A stretch of DNA of 39,249 nucleotides from Lachnospiraceae bacterium (lineage in GTDB: Bacteria; Bacillota; Clostridia; Lachnospirales; Lachnospiraceae): positions 1-39,249 of the forward strand of contig JAAVZI010000031.1 in NCBI GenBank assembly GCA_022791575.1. The letters are read 5' to 3'. Below the pieces are notes generated by a model. It was given only the letters and a program-made list of their open reading frames with translations, had not been told where the DNA came from and ran no database searches. The position numbers and the translations under genes are program-made. This document shows, piece after piece, positions 31,762-39,031 of the stretch (the first letter of the stretch is position 1; each line of letters opens with the position of its first letter).

Positions 31762-32349
31762 TTACTTCATATTCAGCCGCTTTCGAACTGCTTGGTCCTT
31801 GACCGGATATTGCTTTTCTACTGGCAGCTGTTTTGCGTTTAACGTTCCCTTTTTTCTCTGCTCATTCCATTTGCGAACCAGTGGTGTAAGATCTTCAATG
31901 CGACAGATCCCGCTCTCTAACACATCGCTCAAGGTACTGCCTTTTAAGCCGATTTGAATGGCCGCACGATTCATGGGCGTTCCATTGATCGTCCGGTCCG
32001 GGTCCCACTGGCAGTATACGGTGGTCTCATGAAACGCCCGTTCCCACTGTGCGCCGGTACAGCCGTCAGAATCGGGGGAAGTTAAAACCGCTAATTCAAG
32101 CAGTTTCTCAAACGTTGACTGATAAATATCCAAAGCCAAAATGCATTCCTGATTCTTCTTCGTTCCCCATCCGGAACGATACATCATCCATAAAAATGAC
32201 GGTTTGATCCAGGTCATACGGTTCCGGTTAAAATGTTCGCCAAATGTCTGCAGCGCAGCCGCTTCTTTAGCAATTTCAGGATTATATGCCTGGTATACCC
32301 GGATACACTGCCGGTCATAGTGTGCAAACACTTCTTTTATATATTCCAT
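31762..32349 (-). CDS. DUF4291 domain-containing protein
   Basis: This 195-residue soluble protein is strongly like DUF4291: IRVYQAYNPEIAKEAAALQT, RMTWIKPSFLWMMYRSGWGT, then CILALDIYQSTFEKLLELAV and a late IEDLTPLVRKW. The RMTWIKPSFLWMMYRSGW block is the family hallmark. Its biochemical function is not established to my knowledge. GAGGTGAG precedes the start. It has its own promoter with a palindrome overlapping the transcription start. Confidence 0.9.
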   Translation of the reverse strand: MEYIKEVFAHYDRQCIRVYQAYNPEIAKEAAALQTFGEHFNRNRMTWIKPSFLWMMYRSGWGTKKNQECILALDIYQSTFEKLLELAVLTSPDSDGCTGAQWERAFHETTVYCQWDPDRTINGTPMNRAAIQIGLKGSTLSDVLESGICRIEDLTPLVRKWNEQRKKGTLNAKQLPVEKQYPVKDQAVRKRLNMK

Positions 32350-32385
32350 GTACTCACCTCATTTGTTTAAGCAAAGATAAATAAT

Positions 32386-32430
32386 AAACAGATCTGTTTT
32401 TATTCTAATATAATTCGCAGCATTTTGCAA
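32386..32430 (-). promoter_or_regulatory. promoter and operator-like palindrome of the DUF4291 gene
   Basis: On the minus strand TTGCAA (32425-32430) and TAGAAT (32402-32407) are 17 bp apart. Starting two bases after the -10 is the 14-bp perfect palindrome AAACAGATCTGTTT (32386-32399), which would cover the transcription start. This placement is typical of a repressor site. Confidence 0.5.
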
Positions 32431-32449
32431 CTGCGCTCCCGCATATTAA

Positions 32450-32934
32450 TTACGACAATCTGCAGCAGAACGGCCGCAGCTTCTGGTACATTTCATTGAT
32501 GTTGCGGGATAGTAGGCCGATCTCATCGGCTCGTCCTTCCTAGCAGCAGGCGTGCGGGGAGAGCGTCTTCATTTGCAGAGTTGCCTGCGTCATCGTCTGA
32601 ATCGGCCTGGTCAGAGAGCGGGAGTACAGCCAGCGGCGGCAGCGGACAGCAGCAGCCACAGCACAAGTACAAGCGGCAGAACCAGCAGCAGCACAGATAC
32701 CGCGTCTTCGATTGGATGCAGGGATACGCTTAGGGATAGGCAGATGGTTTTTCCATCTGCTGCACAGAACATTTGTTCGAATTATGTTGGATCGATTCCA
32801 AACTCTACGTGATCCTGTCCAAGATTGTGCGGGACGCCGACCAGCTCAAAACTGATTTCAACGCCGGCTGAACAGAGGAAGAGCGGATCTGCATTGGTGT
32901 TGCGGTCTTCCTCAACAACTAATATTTGGTACAT
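32450..32934 (-). pseudogene. collapsed two-component system (response regulator start fused to histidine kinase remnant)
   Basis: From 32934, behind AAGGAG, the frame reads MYQILVVEEDRNTN, the first strand of a receiver. It then jumps directly into extracytoplasmic kinase-like sequence (GVEISFELVGVPHNLGQDHV). After an in-frame TAA at 32782-32784, the same frame continues through a membrane helix (AVSVLLLVLPLVLVLWLLLS). A frameshift then leads to HAMP sequence (SRSLTRPIQTMTQATLQMKT), a stop, and another frame with DEIGLLSRNINEMYQKL. The receiver, DNA-binding, dimerisation and ATPase domains are all missing. The locus therefore carried a regulator-kinase pair that decayed by internal deletions, stops and frameshifts. 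It lies directly downstream of a VanY-type carboxypeptidase. Confidence 0.8.
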
Positions 32935-33023
32935 AGGCATTCTCCTTGTCTGATTGGAAGGGTTTTTGTTTTTATGATATACGGTCTGGATCTGGTATGG
33001 AGAAACGTTTACAATTGTGGAGG

Positions 33024-33899
33024 TTATGGTGTGGTCTTTTGCTGTAGCTTGGCCAGGTATTCTTCGAGACAAAGTCCCTGTTCGAACATTTCTGACGCCG
33101 CTTCTACACCGACATAGCGGTAATGCCACACTTCTTCCGCCACTTTTGTAATGTCTGTTTTGTCACCGGGATAGCGGAAAATAAAGCCGTATTTATAGCT
33201 GTTCTGCTGCAGCCACAGGTATACGTCGTAGGCGGCGCCGTTGATATCTACTGCAAAGCCGAGCTGGTGTTCGCTGAAGCCTGGCACGGCAACCCATTGT
33301 TCTGCCTGTTTTATGGCTTCGCGGTCGTCGTATCCCTGTTGTTTATATTTGGCAATTTTTTCGTCGTACAGGCTTTGCTGTTTTTCCTGGGTTCGATAGC
33401 CGGATACGACTTTGGGCAGTTTTCCCAGGTTTGCCTGTTTGGCGTCGGTTAGCATGTTCATAAGCGGGTCGTAGATACGTCTGTCTACCCGCTCCCCGCC
33501 TTCTAGCTCGACTAAATCTGCCTGGTACTGGTCGGGAATTGGATGGTTGTAGTTGACAAGTGTTAGATTCCATGGCGGATTGTCTGTTTTCTGCTGCGTC
33601 TGCTGAGTGGCTGTCGGGGTTTGCTGTGGGGGATTAGTGGGGGCGGGTTGGTGTGATTGTGGTGATTGGGCGGTTTGGGCGGTTACGTTTTTTGTTTGGG
33701 GGGAGGTTTTTTTTAGTTGTTCCCTGGCTTGCGTAATGGTTTGCGGCATTTGTTCAGTCGAGCACTCCTGCGTTTTTTTCTGACTCACCCATAATATAAT
33801 GGTTGCAGACACAATCAGCAGAAATATCAGGATGTCTAATATGAAATATGGGGTGCGCCGATTTCTCTTTCGTCTGTGTTGAATCGTTCTTGGGCTCAT
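33024..33899 (-). CDS. D-alanyl-D-alanine carboxypeptidase, VanY/M15B family
   Basis: This 291-residue protein has a membrane anchor near the N terminus (YFILDILIFLLIVSATIILW, about 18-37). A ~75-residue Q/P/T-rich extracytoplasmic linker follows, then a peptidase M15B domain (about 110-275). Zinc ligands are visible: His211 and Asp218 in SEHQLGFAVDI, and His259 in EEVWHYRYVG with the catalytic Glu256; the SGYRT motif lies at 166-170. Such enzymes remove the terminal D-Ala from peptidoglycan stems, lowering cross-linking and, in van clusters, vancomycin binding. AGGAGG precedes the start. No other van gene (ligase, dehydrogenase) is present, so glycopeptide resistance should not be assumed. 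Confidence 0.92.
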   Translation of the reverse strand: MSPRTIQHRRKRNRRTPYFILDILIFLLIVSATIILWVSQKKTQECSTEQMPQTITQAREQLKKTSPQTKNVTAQTAQSPQSHQPAPTNPPQQTPTATQQTQQKTDNPPWNLTLVNYNHPIPDQYQADLVELEGGERVDRRIYDPLMNMLTDAKQANLGKLPKVVSGYRTQEKQQSLYDEKIAKYKQQGYDDREAIKQAEQWVAVPGFSEHQLGFAVDINGAAYDVYLWLQQNSYKYGFIFRYPGDKTDITKVAEEVWHYRYVGVEAASEMFEQGLCLEEYLAKLQQKTTP

Positions 33900-34255
33900 G
33901 GTATCAATCCTCCTGTAAATTTAAAGCATTTTTGCTTTTCTTGGATGATTGTACCAAAGATCTGTGCATTGTTTATCTGTTCCATCTAACGGAGTTCTTA
34001 ATATTTTATCTGCAAATTCTTACGATTTTCCTACAGAGGAAAGGCGGATTGCGGTATTGTTTGCTACCGTGGAAGTGTGGTTTTAAACCTGCAATTTATA
34101 TGTTTGCTGGGTGCTTTGAGGGTTTTGTTGTAATTGCAGTTTTGTACTTGGCTTTTCTGCATAGGTTTTTTAATTTTAAAAATGCAGGATAGTATATATG
34201 GCACTCCAAACATTTATCCAAACTCTATTATGTGACTATGGACGAATTAATCGAG

Positions 34256-34284
34256 TTGACTTCTCTGCTTTGCTGTGCTATACT
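34256..34284 (+). promoter_or_regulatory. strong sigma-A promoter of the pnuC operon
   Basis: TTGACT (34256-34261) and TATACT (34279-34284) are separated by exactly 17 bp. The predicted transcription start near 34291 leaves a leader of about 115 bases before the pnuC start codon. The upstream stretch from 33900 to 34255 is an AT-rich gap divergent to the VanY gene and holds nothing I would call a gene. Confidence 0.8.
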
Positions 34285-34305
34285 GAACAAAGTTTAATAA
34301 ATAAT

Positions 34306-34380
34306 GGTCTGCCACCGGGTAGAGAAGCGAAAGCATTCGTTCCACATCGTTAGGTCGTTGAAGATGTGCAGATGGGTGCT
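34306..34380 (+). ncRNA. structured 5' leader of pnuC, candidate riboswitch
   Basis: The leader folds well by eye. TCTGC (34308-34312) pairs with GCAGA (34368-34372), directly stacked on ACATC (34344-34348) with GATGT (34363-34367). The large left-hand bulge contains its own hairpin (GAAGC, GAAA loop, GCATTC at 34324-34338). CACC (34313-34316) can also pair with GGTG (34375-34378) outside the main stem, giving a pseudoknot. A T-rich stretch and the AGGAGG site follow within 20 bases, so ligand-dependent control of translation is plausible. pnuC genes are known riboswitch targets (NAD+-II class), but I do not recognise the NAD+-II consensus here. Confidence 0.45.
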
Positions 34381-34405
34381 TATTTTATTTTTAGGAGGTC
34401 ATTCT

Positions 34406-35116
34406 ATGCAGGCAAAAGAAGGGAAATCATTATTTGATTATTTTACAAAAGGGGAGAGAATATTATGGTGTATATCAACGACTCTGATTATCGTATCTTT
34501 TTTTACACTGGACCGAGAAAATTATGTAACACTTTCTGCTTCTTTAATCGGTGCAACATCATTAATTTTTAATGCAAAGGGAAATCCATTCGGACAATTT
34601 CTTATGGTTATATTTAGCATATTGTATGGCTTCATTTCTTTTACATTCGCTTATTATGGAGAGATGATCACCTATTTGGGAATGACTGCTCCCATGGCTG
34701 TTTTTGCATTGGTTTCATGGCTGAGGCATCCATATAACGGAAATAAAGCGGAAGTAAAAGTAAATCGGCTAACATGGAAAGAAATTATTTTTATGATGGG
34801 ATTGACAGCAATTATAACAATTATTTTTTATTATATTTTGGCCGCTTTTCATACGGCAAATTTATTACCAAGTACTCTCTCTGTCACGACAAGCTTTCTT
34901 GCGGTTTATTTCACATTTAGAAGAAGTGCATTTTATGCAATCGCATATGCCGCAAATGATATTGTGCTTATCATTTTGTGGATGTTAGCAGCAATTTCCA
35001 ATATCTCCTATTTGTCTGTTGCCATTTGTTTTGTCGTGTTTTTGGCAAATGATATTTATGGATGGATCAGCTGGTTAAAGATCCAGAAGCGCCAAGAGGC
35101 GATTGCACGATCATAA
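34406..35116 (+). CDS. pnuC: nicotinamide riboside/mononucleotide transporter, PnuC family
   Basis: This 236-residue membrane protein has about seven to eight hydrophobic segments and the family's look: LIGATSLIFNAKGNPFGQFL, YGEMITYLGMTAPMAVFALV, and near the C terminus YAIAYAANDIVLIILWMLAA and a final W-containing helix (LANDIYGWISWLK). PnuC proteins facilitate uptake of vitamin B3 nucleosides, trapped inside by phosphorylation; PnuT/PnuX relatives carry thiamine or riboflavin, so the substrate is inferred from family only. The start at 34406 (MQAKEGKSLFDYF) follows AGGAGG by seven bases; an upstream ATG at 34304 lies inside the leader structure. First gene of an operon with a flavin-binding protein 33 bp downstream. 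Confidence 0.9.
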   Translation: MQAKEGKSLFDYFTKGERILWCISTTLIIVSFFTLDRENYVTLSASLIGATSLIFNAKGNPFGQFLMVIFSILYGFISFTFAYYGEMITYLGMTAPMAVFALVSWLRHPYNGNKAEVKVNRLTWKEIIFMMGLTAIITIIFYYILAAFHTANLLPSTLSVTTSFLAVYFTFRRSAFYAIAYAANDIVLIILWMLAAISNISYLSVAICFVVFLANDIYGWISWLKIQKRQEAIARS

Positions 35117-35149
35117 TGAACAATATACTGAGAAAAGAGGAAAAAAGAG

Positions 35150-35641
35150 ATGTTTCGAGAAATGAGAAGAAAAAAGCAGCTTTTAAGCAGCAAAGAAAAT
35201 ATGGAAATACTTGAGAATGGAACTTCAGGGGTATTAGCATTATTGGGGGATCAAGAATATCCTTATGCCGTGCCGATCAGTTATGTTCTGCATAATTCTA
35301 GCATTTATTTTCACAGCGCAAAAGCGGGTCATAAAATAGATGCCATAAGAACATGCAGCAAAGCCTCCTTTTGCGTAATTGCCCAAGATGAAGTGGTTCC
35401 AGAAGAATATACAACTTATTTTAAAAGCGTGATACTATTTGGAACCATCCGTATATTGGAGGACGAAAATGAAATCAAAGAAGCAATCGAACAATTAGCA
35501 CTCAAATATCATCCAAACGATACTCCTGCAAATAGAACTCAAACAATTGCAGGAGAATGGAAATCTTTCTGTATAATGGAATTATCGATTGAACATATAA
35601 CAGGGAAAGAAGCAAAAGAACTTGCGAAAAAGAGATGGTAG
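35150..35641 (+). CDS. pyridoxamine 5'-phosphate oxidase-like flavin protein (Nim-like)
   Basis: This 163-residue protein shows the split-barrel FMN-binding fold: MRRKKQLLSSKENMEIL at the start, LALLGDQEYPYAVPISYVLH, SIYFHSAKAGHKIDAIRTCS (the HSAxxGxKxxxI flavin-contact block), then SFCVIAQDEV. This is the pattern of the NimA-like PNPOx subgroup, some members of which reduce nitroimidazole drugs; most are of unknown substrate, so resistance is not implied. It lies 33 bp after pnuC and ends in a terminator that overlaps its own stop codon. Confidence 0.9.
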   Translation: MFREMRRKKQLLSSKENMEILENGTSGVLALLGDQEYPYAVPISYVLHNSSIYFHSAKAGHKIDAIRTCSKASFCVIAQDEVVPEEYTTYFKSVILFGTIRILEDENEIKEAIEQLALKYHPNDTPANRTQTIAGEWKSFCIMELSIEHITGKEAKELAKKRW

Positions 35642-35658
35642 CTAATCATCTCTTTTTC
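35626..35658 (+). terminator. terminator overlapping the stop codon of the flavin protein gene
   Basis: GAAAAAGAGATG (35626-35637) pairs perfectly with CATCTCTTTTTC (35647-35658). The left arm encodes the last residues (KKRW) and the stop lies in the loop, a compact arrangement. T-rich ends on both strands allow bidirectional action. Confidence 0.9.
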
Positions 35659-35755
35659 GTGTTACCCAACATCAAATTGTGCTGCTGCATACTTCATTGC
35701 TAAAGCTCATTCCGCTATCACCAGGTACACCGTACACCCACCGTTCTTAACAGTT

Positions 35756-36823
35756 TTAATGCGAAAAAGCTAACGGCAGGTATGTTTCTGCAATTATATC
35801 TAATTGTGCTGCGATATCTTTGAACGGCAAATTCAAATCCAGTGTTTTAACAGCAATCACATTGCCATGCAGCTGATATTCCTGATCGGGCTGTATGTCT
35901 TCTTCCGTTTTGGCATACAATAACATACCGGAGACCTTGTGTTCTTCATCAGCGAACGCATAATCCCGGTTCTTCACATAGGTGAATATCTGATACATAT
36001 TGTTCGAGTGAAGCGTATGCTTGTCATACTGTATTTGTGTTGTGTGACTGTAATATTTCGCATCTATGATCAGCACAGTATGATCCTTTTGAAGATGAAT
36101 ATCACTGCGCATTACTGGAAGCATGGTCCTAATTCCATCATCAACCGCCCAAGGGATCTGTGAAGCGGTAACTGTGAGCTGGGGATAATGTCTGCTGTAA
36201 TACTCCAATATAAATTTTTCATATAACCTACACATACGTTGTTCATCCACAAAGGAGGCAAGTCTATAATCTCCTGCAGCTGTTGTAATCAACATTCCTT
36301 CTATTATCAGCTGACAAATGCTGATCAACATACGATACATCTGATTGTTACGCTGAAAGCGGATGGCTGACCAGCGAATCTGGGTCGGCTCCAATATGTC
36401 AACATTTGAAAAAAACAATAGGTTCTTCTTTAAATCATCTTTATACTTCGCTTTGACCTTAGCATTTCTCAGCAATAACATAACCGTAGTTTTCAAAATC
36501 TGGTTTAGTAAATTGTTCTCAGATAACTCATCAAAATCACAAGTCAGAACTCGTTTATGTGTCAATCTATTCTTGATGGTTCCAGGCATATTTATTTTCC
36601 CGCGCATAACCGAACATTCCTCTTGACGGTTTATGTACTCTCTGTATAGCCCCTGCTTTAGCTGCCGGCCGATCCCTTTTGCAAGAATCGCTGCCAACAG
36701 ATCATACATTTCATCAAACGATTCCACGGCCACATCAGCATAGTTTTCTTGGTTTAGCGTCTGGAAGGCATAGGACAACATATGATAGATATTATTAATT
36801 AGTATGCTTTTGTCTTTTGTCAT
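35756..36823 (-). CDS. mcrC: McrC-like nuclease subunit of McrBC restriction system
   Basis: This 355-residue protein starts at 36823 (MTKDKSILINNIYHMLSYAF); its ATG overlaps the McrB stop as ATGA. The N-terminal INNIYHMLSYAFQTL block and the middle domain (GYLYREYINR-like, RGKINMPGTIKNRLTHKRVL, CDFDELSENNLLNQIL) are typical McrC. The C-terminal half holds a PD-(D/E)xK nuclease core: Asp in MRSDIHLQ and DAK in VLIIDAKYYS (about residues 239-256), then NMYQIFTYV. McrC is activated by the McrB GTPase motor and cuts DNA between two modified sites. All catalytic residues appear intact. Confidence 0.93.
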   Translation of the reverse strand: MTKDKSILINNIYHMLSYAFQTLNQENYADVAVESFDEMYDLLAAILAKGIGRQLKQGLYREYINRQEECSVMRGKINMPGTIKNRLTHKRVLTCDFDELSENNLLNQILKTTVMLLLRNAKVKAKYKDDLKKNLLFFSNVDILEPTQIRWSAIRFQRNNQMYRMLISICQLIIEGMLITTAAGDYRLASFVDEQRMCRLYEKFILEYYSRHYPQLTVTASQIPWAVDDGIRTMLPVMRSDIHLQKDHTVLIIDAKYYSHTTQIQYDKHTLHSNNMYQIFTYVKNRDYAFADEEHKVSGMLLYAKTEEDIQPDQEYQLHGNVIAVKTLDLNLPFKDIAAQLDIIAETYLPLAFSH

Positions 36824-39006
36824 TGAAATATACCATGCAAAATATTTTCCCAACGCTGCAGCTGAACCGGTTCGTCAAACCAATATTCACTGAGCATTGG
36901 TAAAATATCAAAATCGACCACATCCTTCATCCACTCTTCTGTACACTCGCTGGCGTTGCAGAAATAGCTGTGACCAATACAGAAGCCCTTGCCAAGCGAC
37001 GGGTCCTGTATGATCTCTTTGTTGAGTTCCTTTATGCGCTCAATCAGTGTGTTAAAGGTGTCATTTGCCAATCCTTTCTGGTAATTCATAAATCCTTCTG
37101 AATCAAATCCCGCTTCCATATCAAAGAAACTAAATCGACGGCGTAATGCATAATCAATCATCGCCAGGCTCCGGTCAGCTGTATTCATCATACCAATGAT
37201 GTGTAATCTTTTGGGAACTGCAAATCCAAGTCCATTGTAAGCAAGCGTAACCTTCTGGTCACGATAATCCGCCTCAATCAGCATTAATAATTCTCCGAAA
37301 ATCTTACTCATATTACCACGGTTAATTTCGTCAATAATAAAGAAATAATCTTTATCTGGATGGTTTGCAGCCTTCTGACAGAATCGATAGAAAACCCCAT
37401 ACTTTAATTCGAAGCCGTCGTCCACCGGCTTATATCCCATCATAAAATCTTCATAGGAATAGTTTTGATGGAATTGTACAAATTCAATACGCTCATCATC
37501 CTGCTCTCCCATCATTGAGTAGGCCAATCGTTTGGCGGCAAATGTTTTTCCAACACCTGGCGCACCTTGTAAAATAATATTCTTTTTCTTCTTAAGTACT
37601 GCTGCCAAGCGGTCATATTGGGCTTCCGTCATATAAACATCTTTTAAAAAGTTCTCTTTTTTGTACTCACCTTTTCCCTTGGTAGACGGCGCTGGATTCT
37701 CATCTCGAATGATATCAAGGATAAACTCATATTCGCCCTTTGTAAGTTTGAACAAGCTGCCTTGCGGATTAACAAAATACTCCATTTTTTCGAGTTCAGA
37801 ACATTCCTTTAACGCCGCAAAATCAATCGGTGAAGATAAGCCTTCCAATTTTTCAAAGTATAGCTTTTCTCCATCTTGTTCAGCGCTGATACGCATTAGA
37901 GCCACTACCTGTTTCACCGGCGTGGATTCATAACCAATAACCAGATCACCAGCTTTCGCGTCTAAGAAGTTCTGGAAAATGCGCCTCTTATTTCCATTGT
38001 CATTATACAATGTATAATCTTGTACTTCGCCAACCGGCATACTTGCCATGCTCCACATGTTCGGGTTCGCATTGAGGAACCAGTAGTGAAGACCAGAAGC
38101 ATCGTTTTTCATAAGTTCTTCTTTGGTAATATCAAAATATGGTTGTAATATATAATCTTCAAACAACTGCATTTCACTCTCTGGTATAGCAATACAAGTA
38201 GAGTTCGCATTAGGAGTCCACCATTTCTTCTCTCCAGTGTATGCATTCCGATCGCGTGATTCTGCAATTACAGTATAACTACGTTCACACCAGCCCTCTT
38301 GTTTTTGAGGATTTTCGTCCACTTCATCGGAATCAATACGTCCCAACAGTCTAATACTATTTCCGCGGCACAGATAGAAGAAATCGCCTTTCTTCATATT
38401 AGCCATAAACTGTTCTCCCTGGGACACTTTGGATTTACCTTTTGCAGCAGTATCTTTATGAACAACCACAACTCTTCGTTTATCAAAAGCTGCCGCTTCC
38501 GTATCGGAGATACAATCATTTCCATGACTTATCTTCCAGACATGCGGCGCTAGATTGGCATAAAGATCTACCTTAGATAAATCCACTCGTTCCAGTGCCT
38601 CAACCAGTTCATCCCTAAGCTTCCAAATGTATGAACCTTCTTCATCCTTTGGGGCACTCTTGCCAACGTATAACACGGGCCAGAATCTGCTGTTTTCATC
38701 ATCACGAGGCAAAACCGGACAACCGGTTCTCTTGATAATACGTTTTGCCAAAGCGGTGGAACCAGAATTGTAAAAATTCTTACTTTCCCCATACTTGATG
38801 GATAACTGCGTACATGTTGCTTTTCCGCCGTAATCGAGCATACGCTTCATGATTTCCAGACTGCTCTCTGTAAAAACCTCACTGTCATTTAACAAAGCGT
38901 CCCATTCATCAACGCTCAAGGCCGGAGTGTAGGCGTTCGGCCACCATTCATCTACTGAATGATCCTGTTTAATTATGATATTTTCGCTTTTTTTCCTACC
39001 ACGCAT
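36820..39006 (-). CDS. mcrB: McrB-like AAA+ GTPase with EVE-like DNA-reading domains
   Basis: This 728-residue protein starts at 39006 (MRGRKKSENIII), where AGGAGG lies ten bases upstream; longer readings extend into the recombinase gene. Residues ~30-185 are an unfamiliar N-terminal domain (TPALSVDEWDALLNDSEVFT, KNFYNSGSTALAKRI). Two EVE/PUA-like segments follow: about 195-300 (MKKGDFFYLCRGNSIRLLGR) and about 312-440 (LHYWFLNANPNMWSMASMPV, DAKAGDLVIGYESTPVKQVV). The AAA+ motor has Walker A GAPGVGKT (~482), Walker B plus McrB signature FFIIDEINRGNMSKIFGELL (~553-572) and MNTADRSLAMIDYALRRRF (~608). EVE domains flip out and read modified bases, so this system probably restricts DNA with modified cytosine or similar bases. 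Confidence 0.92.
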   Translation of the reverse strand: MRGRKKSENIIIKQDHSVDEWWPNAYTPALSVDEWDALLNDSEVFTESSLEIMKRMLDYGGKATCTQLSIKYGESKNFYNSGSTALAKRIIKRTGCPVLPRDDENSRFWPVLYVGKSAPKDEEGSYIWKLRDELVEALERVDLSKVDLYANLAPHVWKISHGNDCISDTEAAAFDKRRVVVVHKDTAAKGKSKVSQGEQFMANMKKGDFFYLCRGNSIRLLGRIDSDEVDENPQKQEGWCERSYTVIAESRDRNAYTGEKKWWTPNANSTCIAIPESEMQLFEDYILQPYFDITKEELMKNDASGLHYWFLNANPNMWSMASMPVGEVQDYTLYNDNGNKRRIFQNFLDAKAGDLVIGYESTPVKQVVALMRISAEQDGEKLYFEKLEGLSSPIDFAALKECSELEKMEYFVNPQGSLFKLTKGEYEFILDIIRDENPAPSTKGKGEYKKENFLKDVYMTEAQYDRLAAVLKKKKNIILQGAPGVGKTFAAKRLAYSMMGEQDDERIEFVQFHQNYSYEDFMMGYKPVDDGFELKYGVFYRFCQKAANHPDKDYFFIIDEINRGNMSKIFGELLMLIEADYRDQKVTLAYNGLGFAVPKRLHIIGMMNTADRSLAMIDYALRRRFSFFDMEAGFDSEGFMNYQKGLANDTFNTLIERIKELNKEIIQDPSLGKGFCIGHSYFCNASECTEEWMKDVVDFDILPMLSEYWFDEPVQLQRWENILHGIFQ

Positions 39007-39031
39007 TATTGAGGCACCTCCTTTTTTCCGG

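Noticed and set aside
33024-33899. Vancomycin resistance cluster
   Set aside because: VanY alone with decayed regulators; no D-Ala-D-Lac/Ser ligase, dehydrogenase or VanX was found in the window.
33848-34192. Plus-strand ORF between VanY and pnuC
   Set aside because: Begins opposite the VanY start, lacks a ribosome binding site and shows no recognisable domain; the region ends before the pnuC promoter.
35150-35641. Nitroimidazole resistance gene (nim)
   Set aside because: Only the general PNPOx-like flavin fold is visible; most such proteins are not drug reductases.
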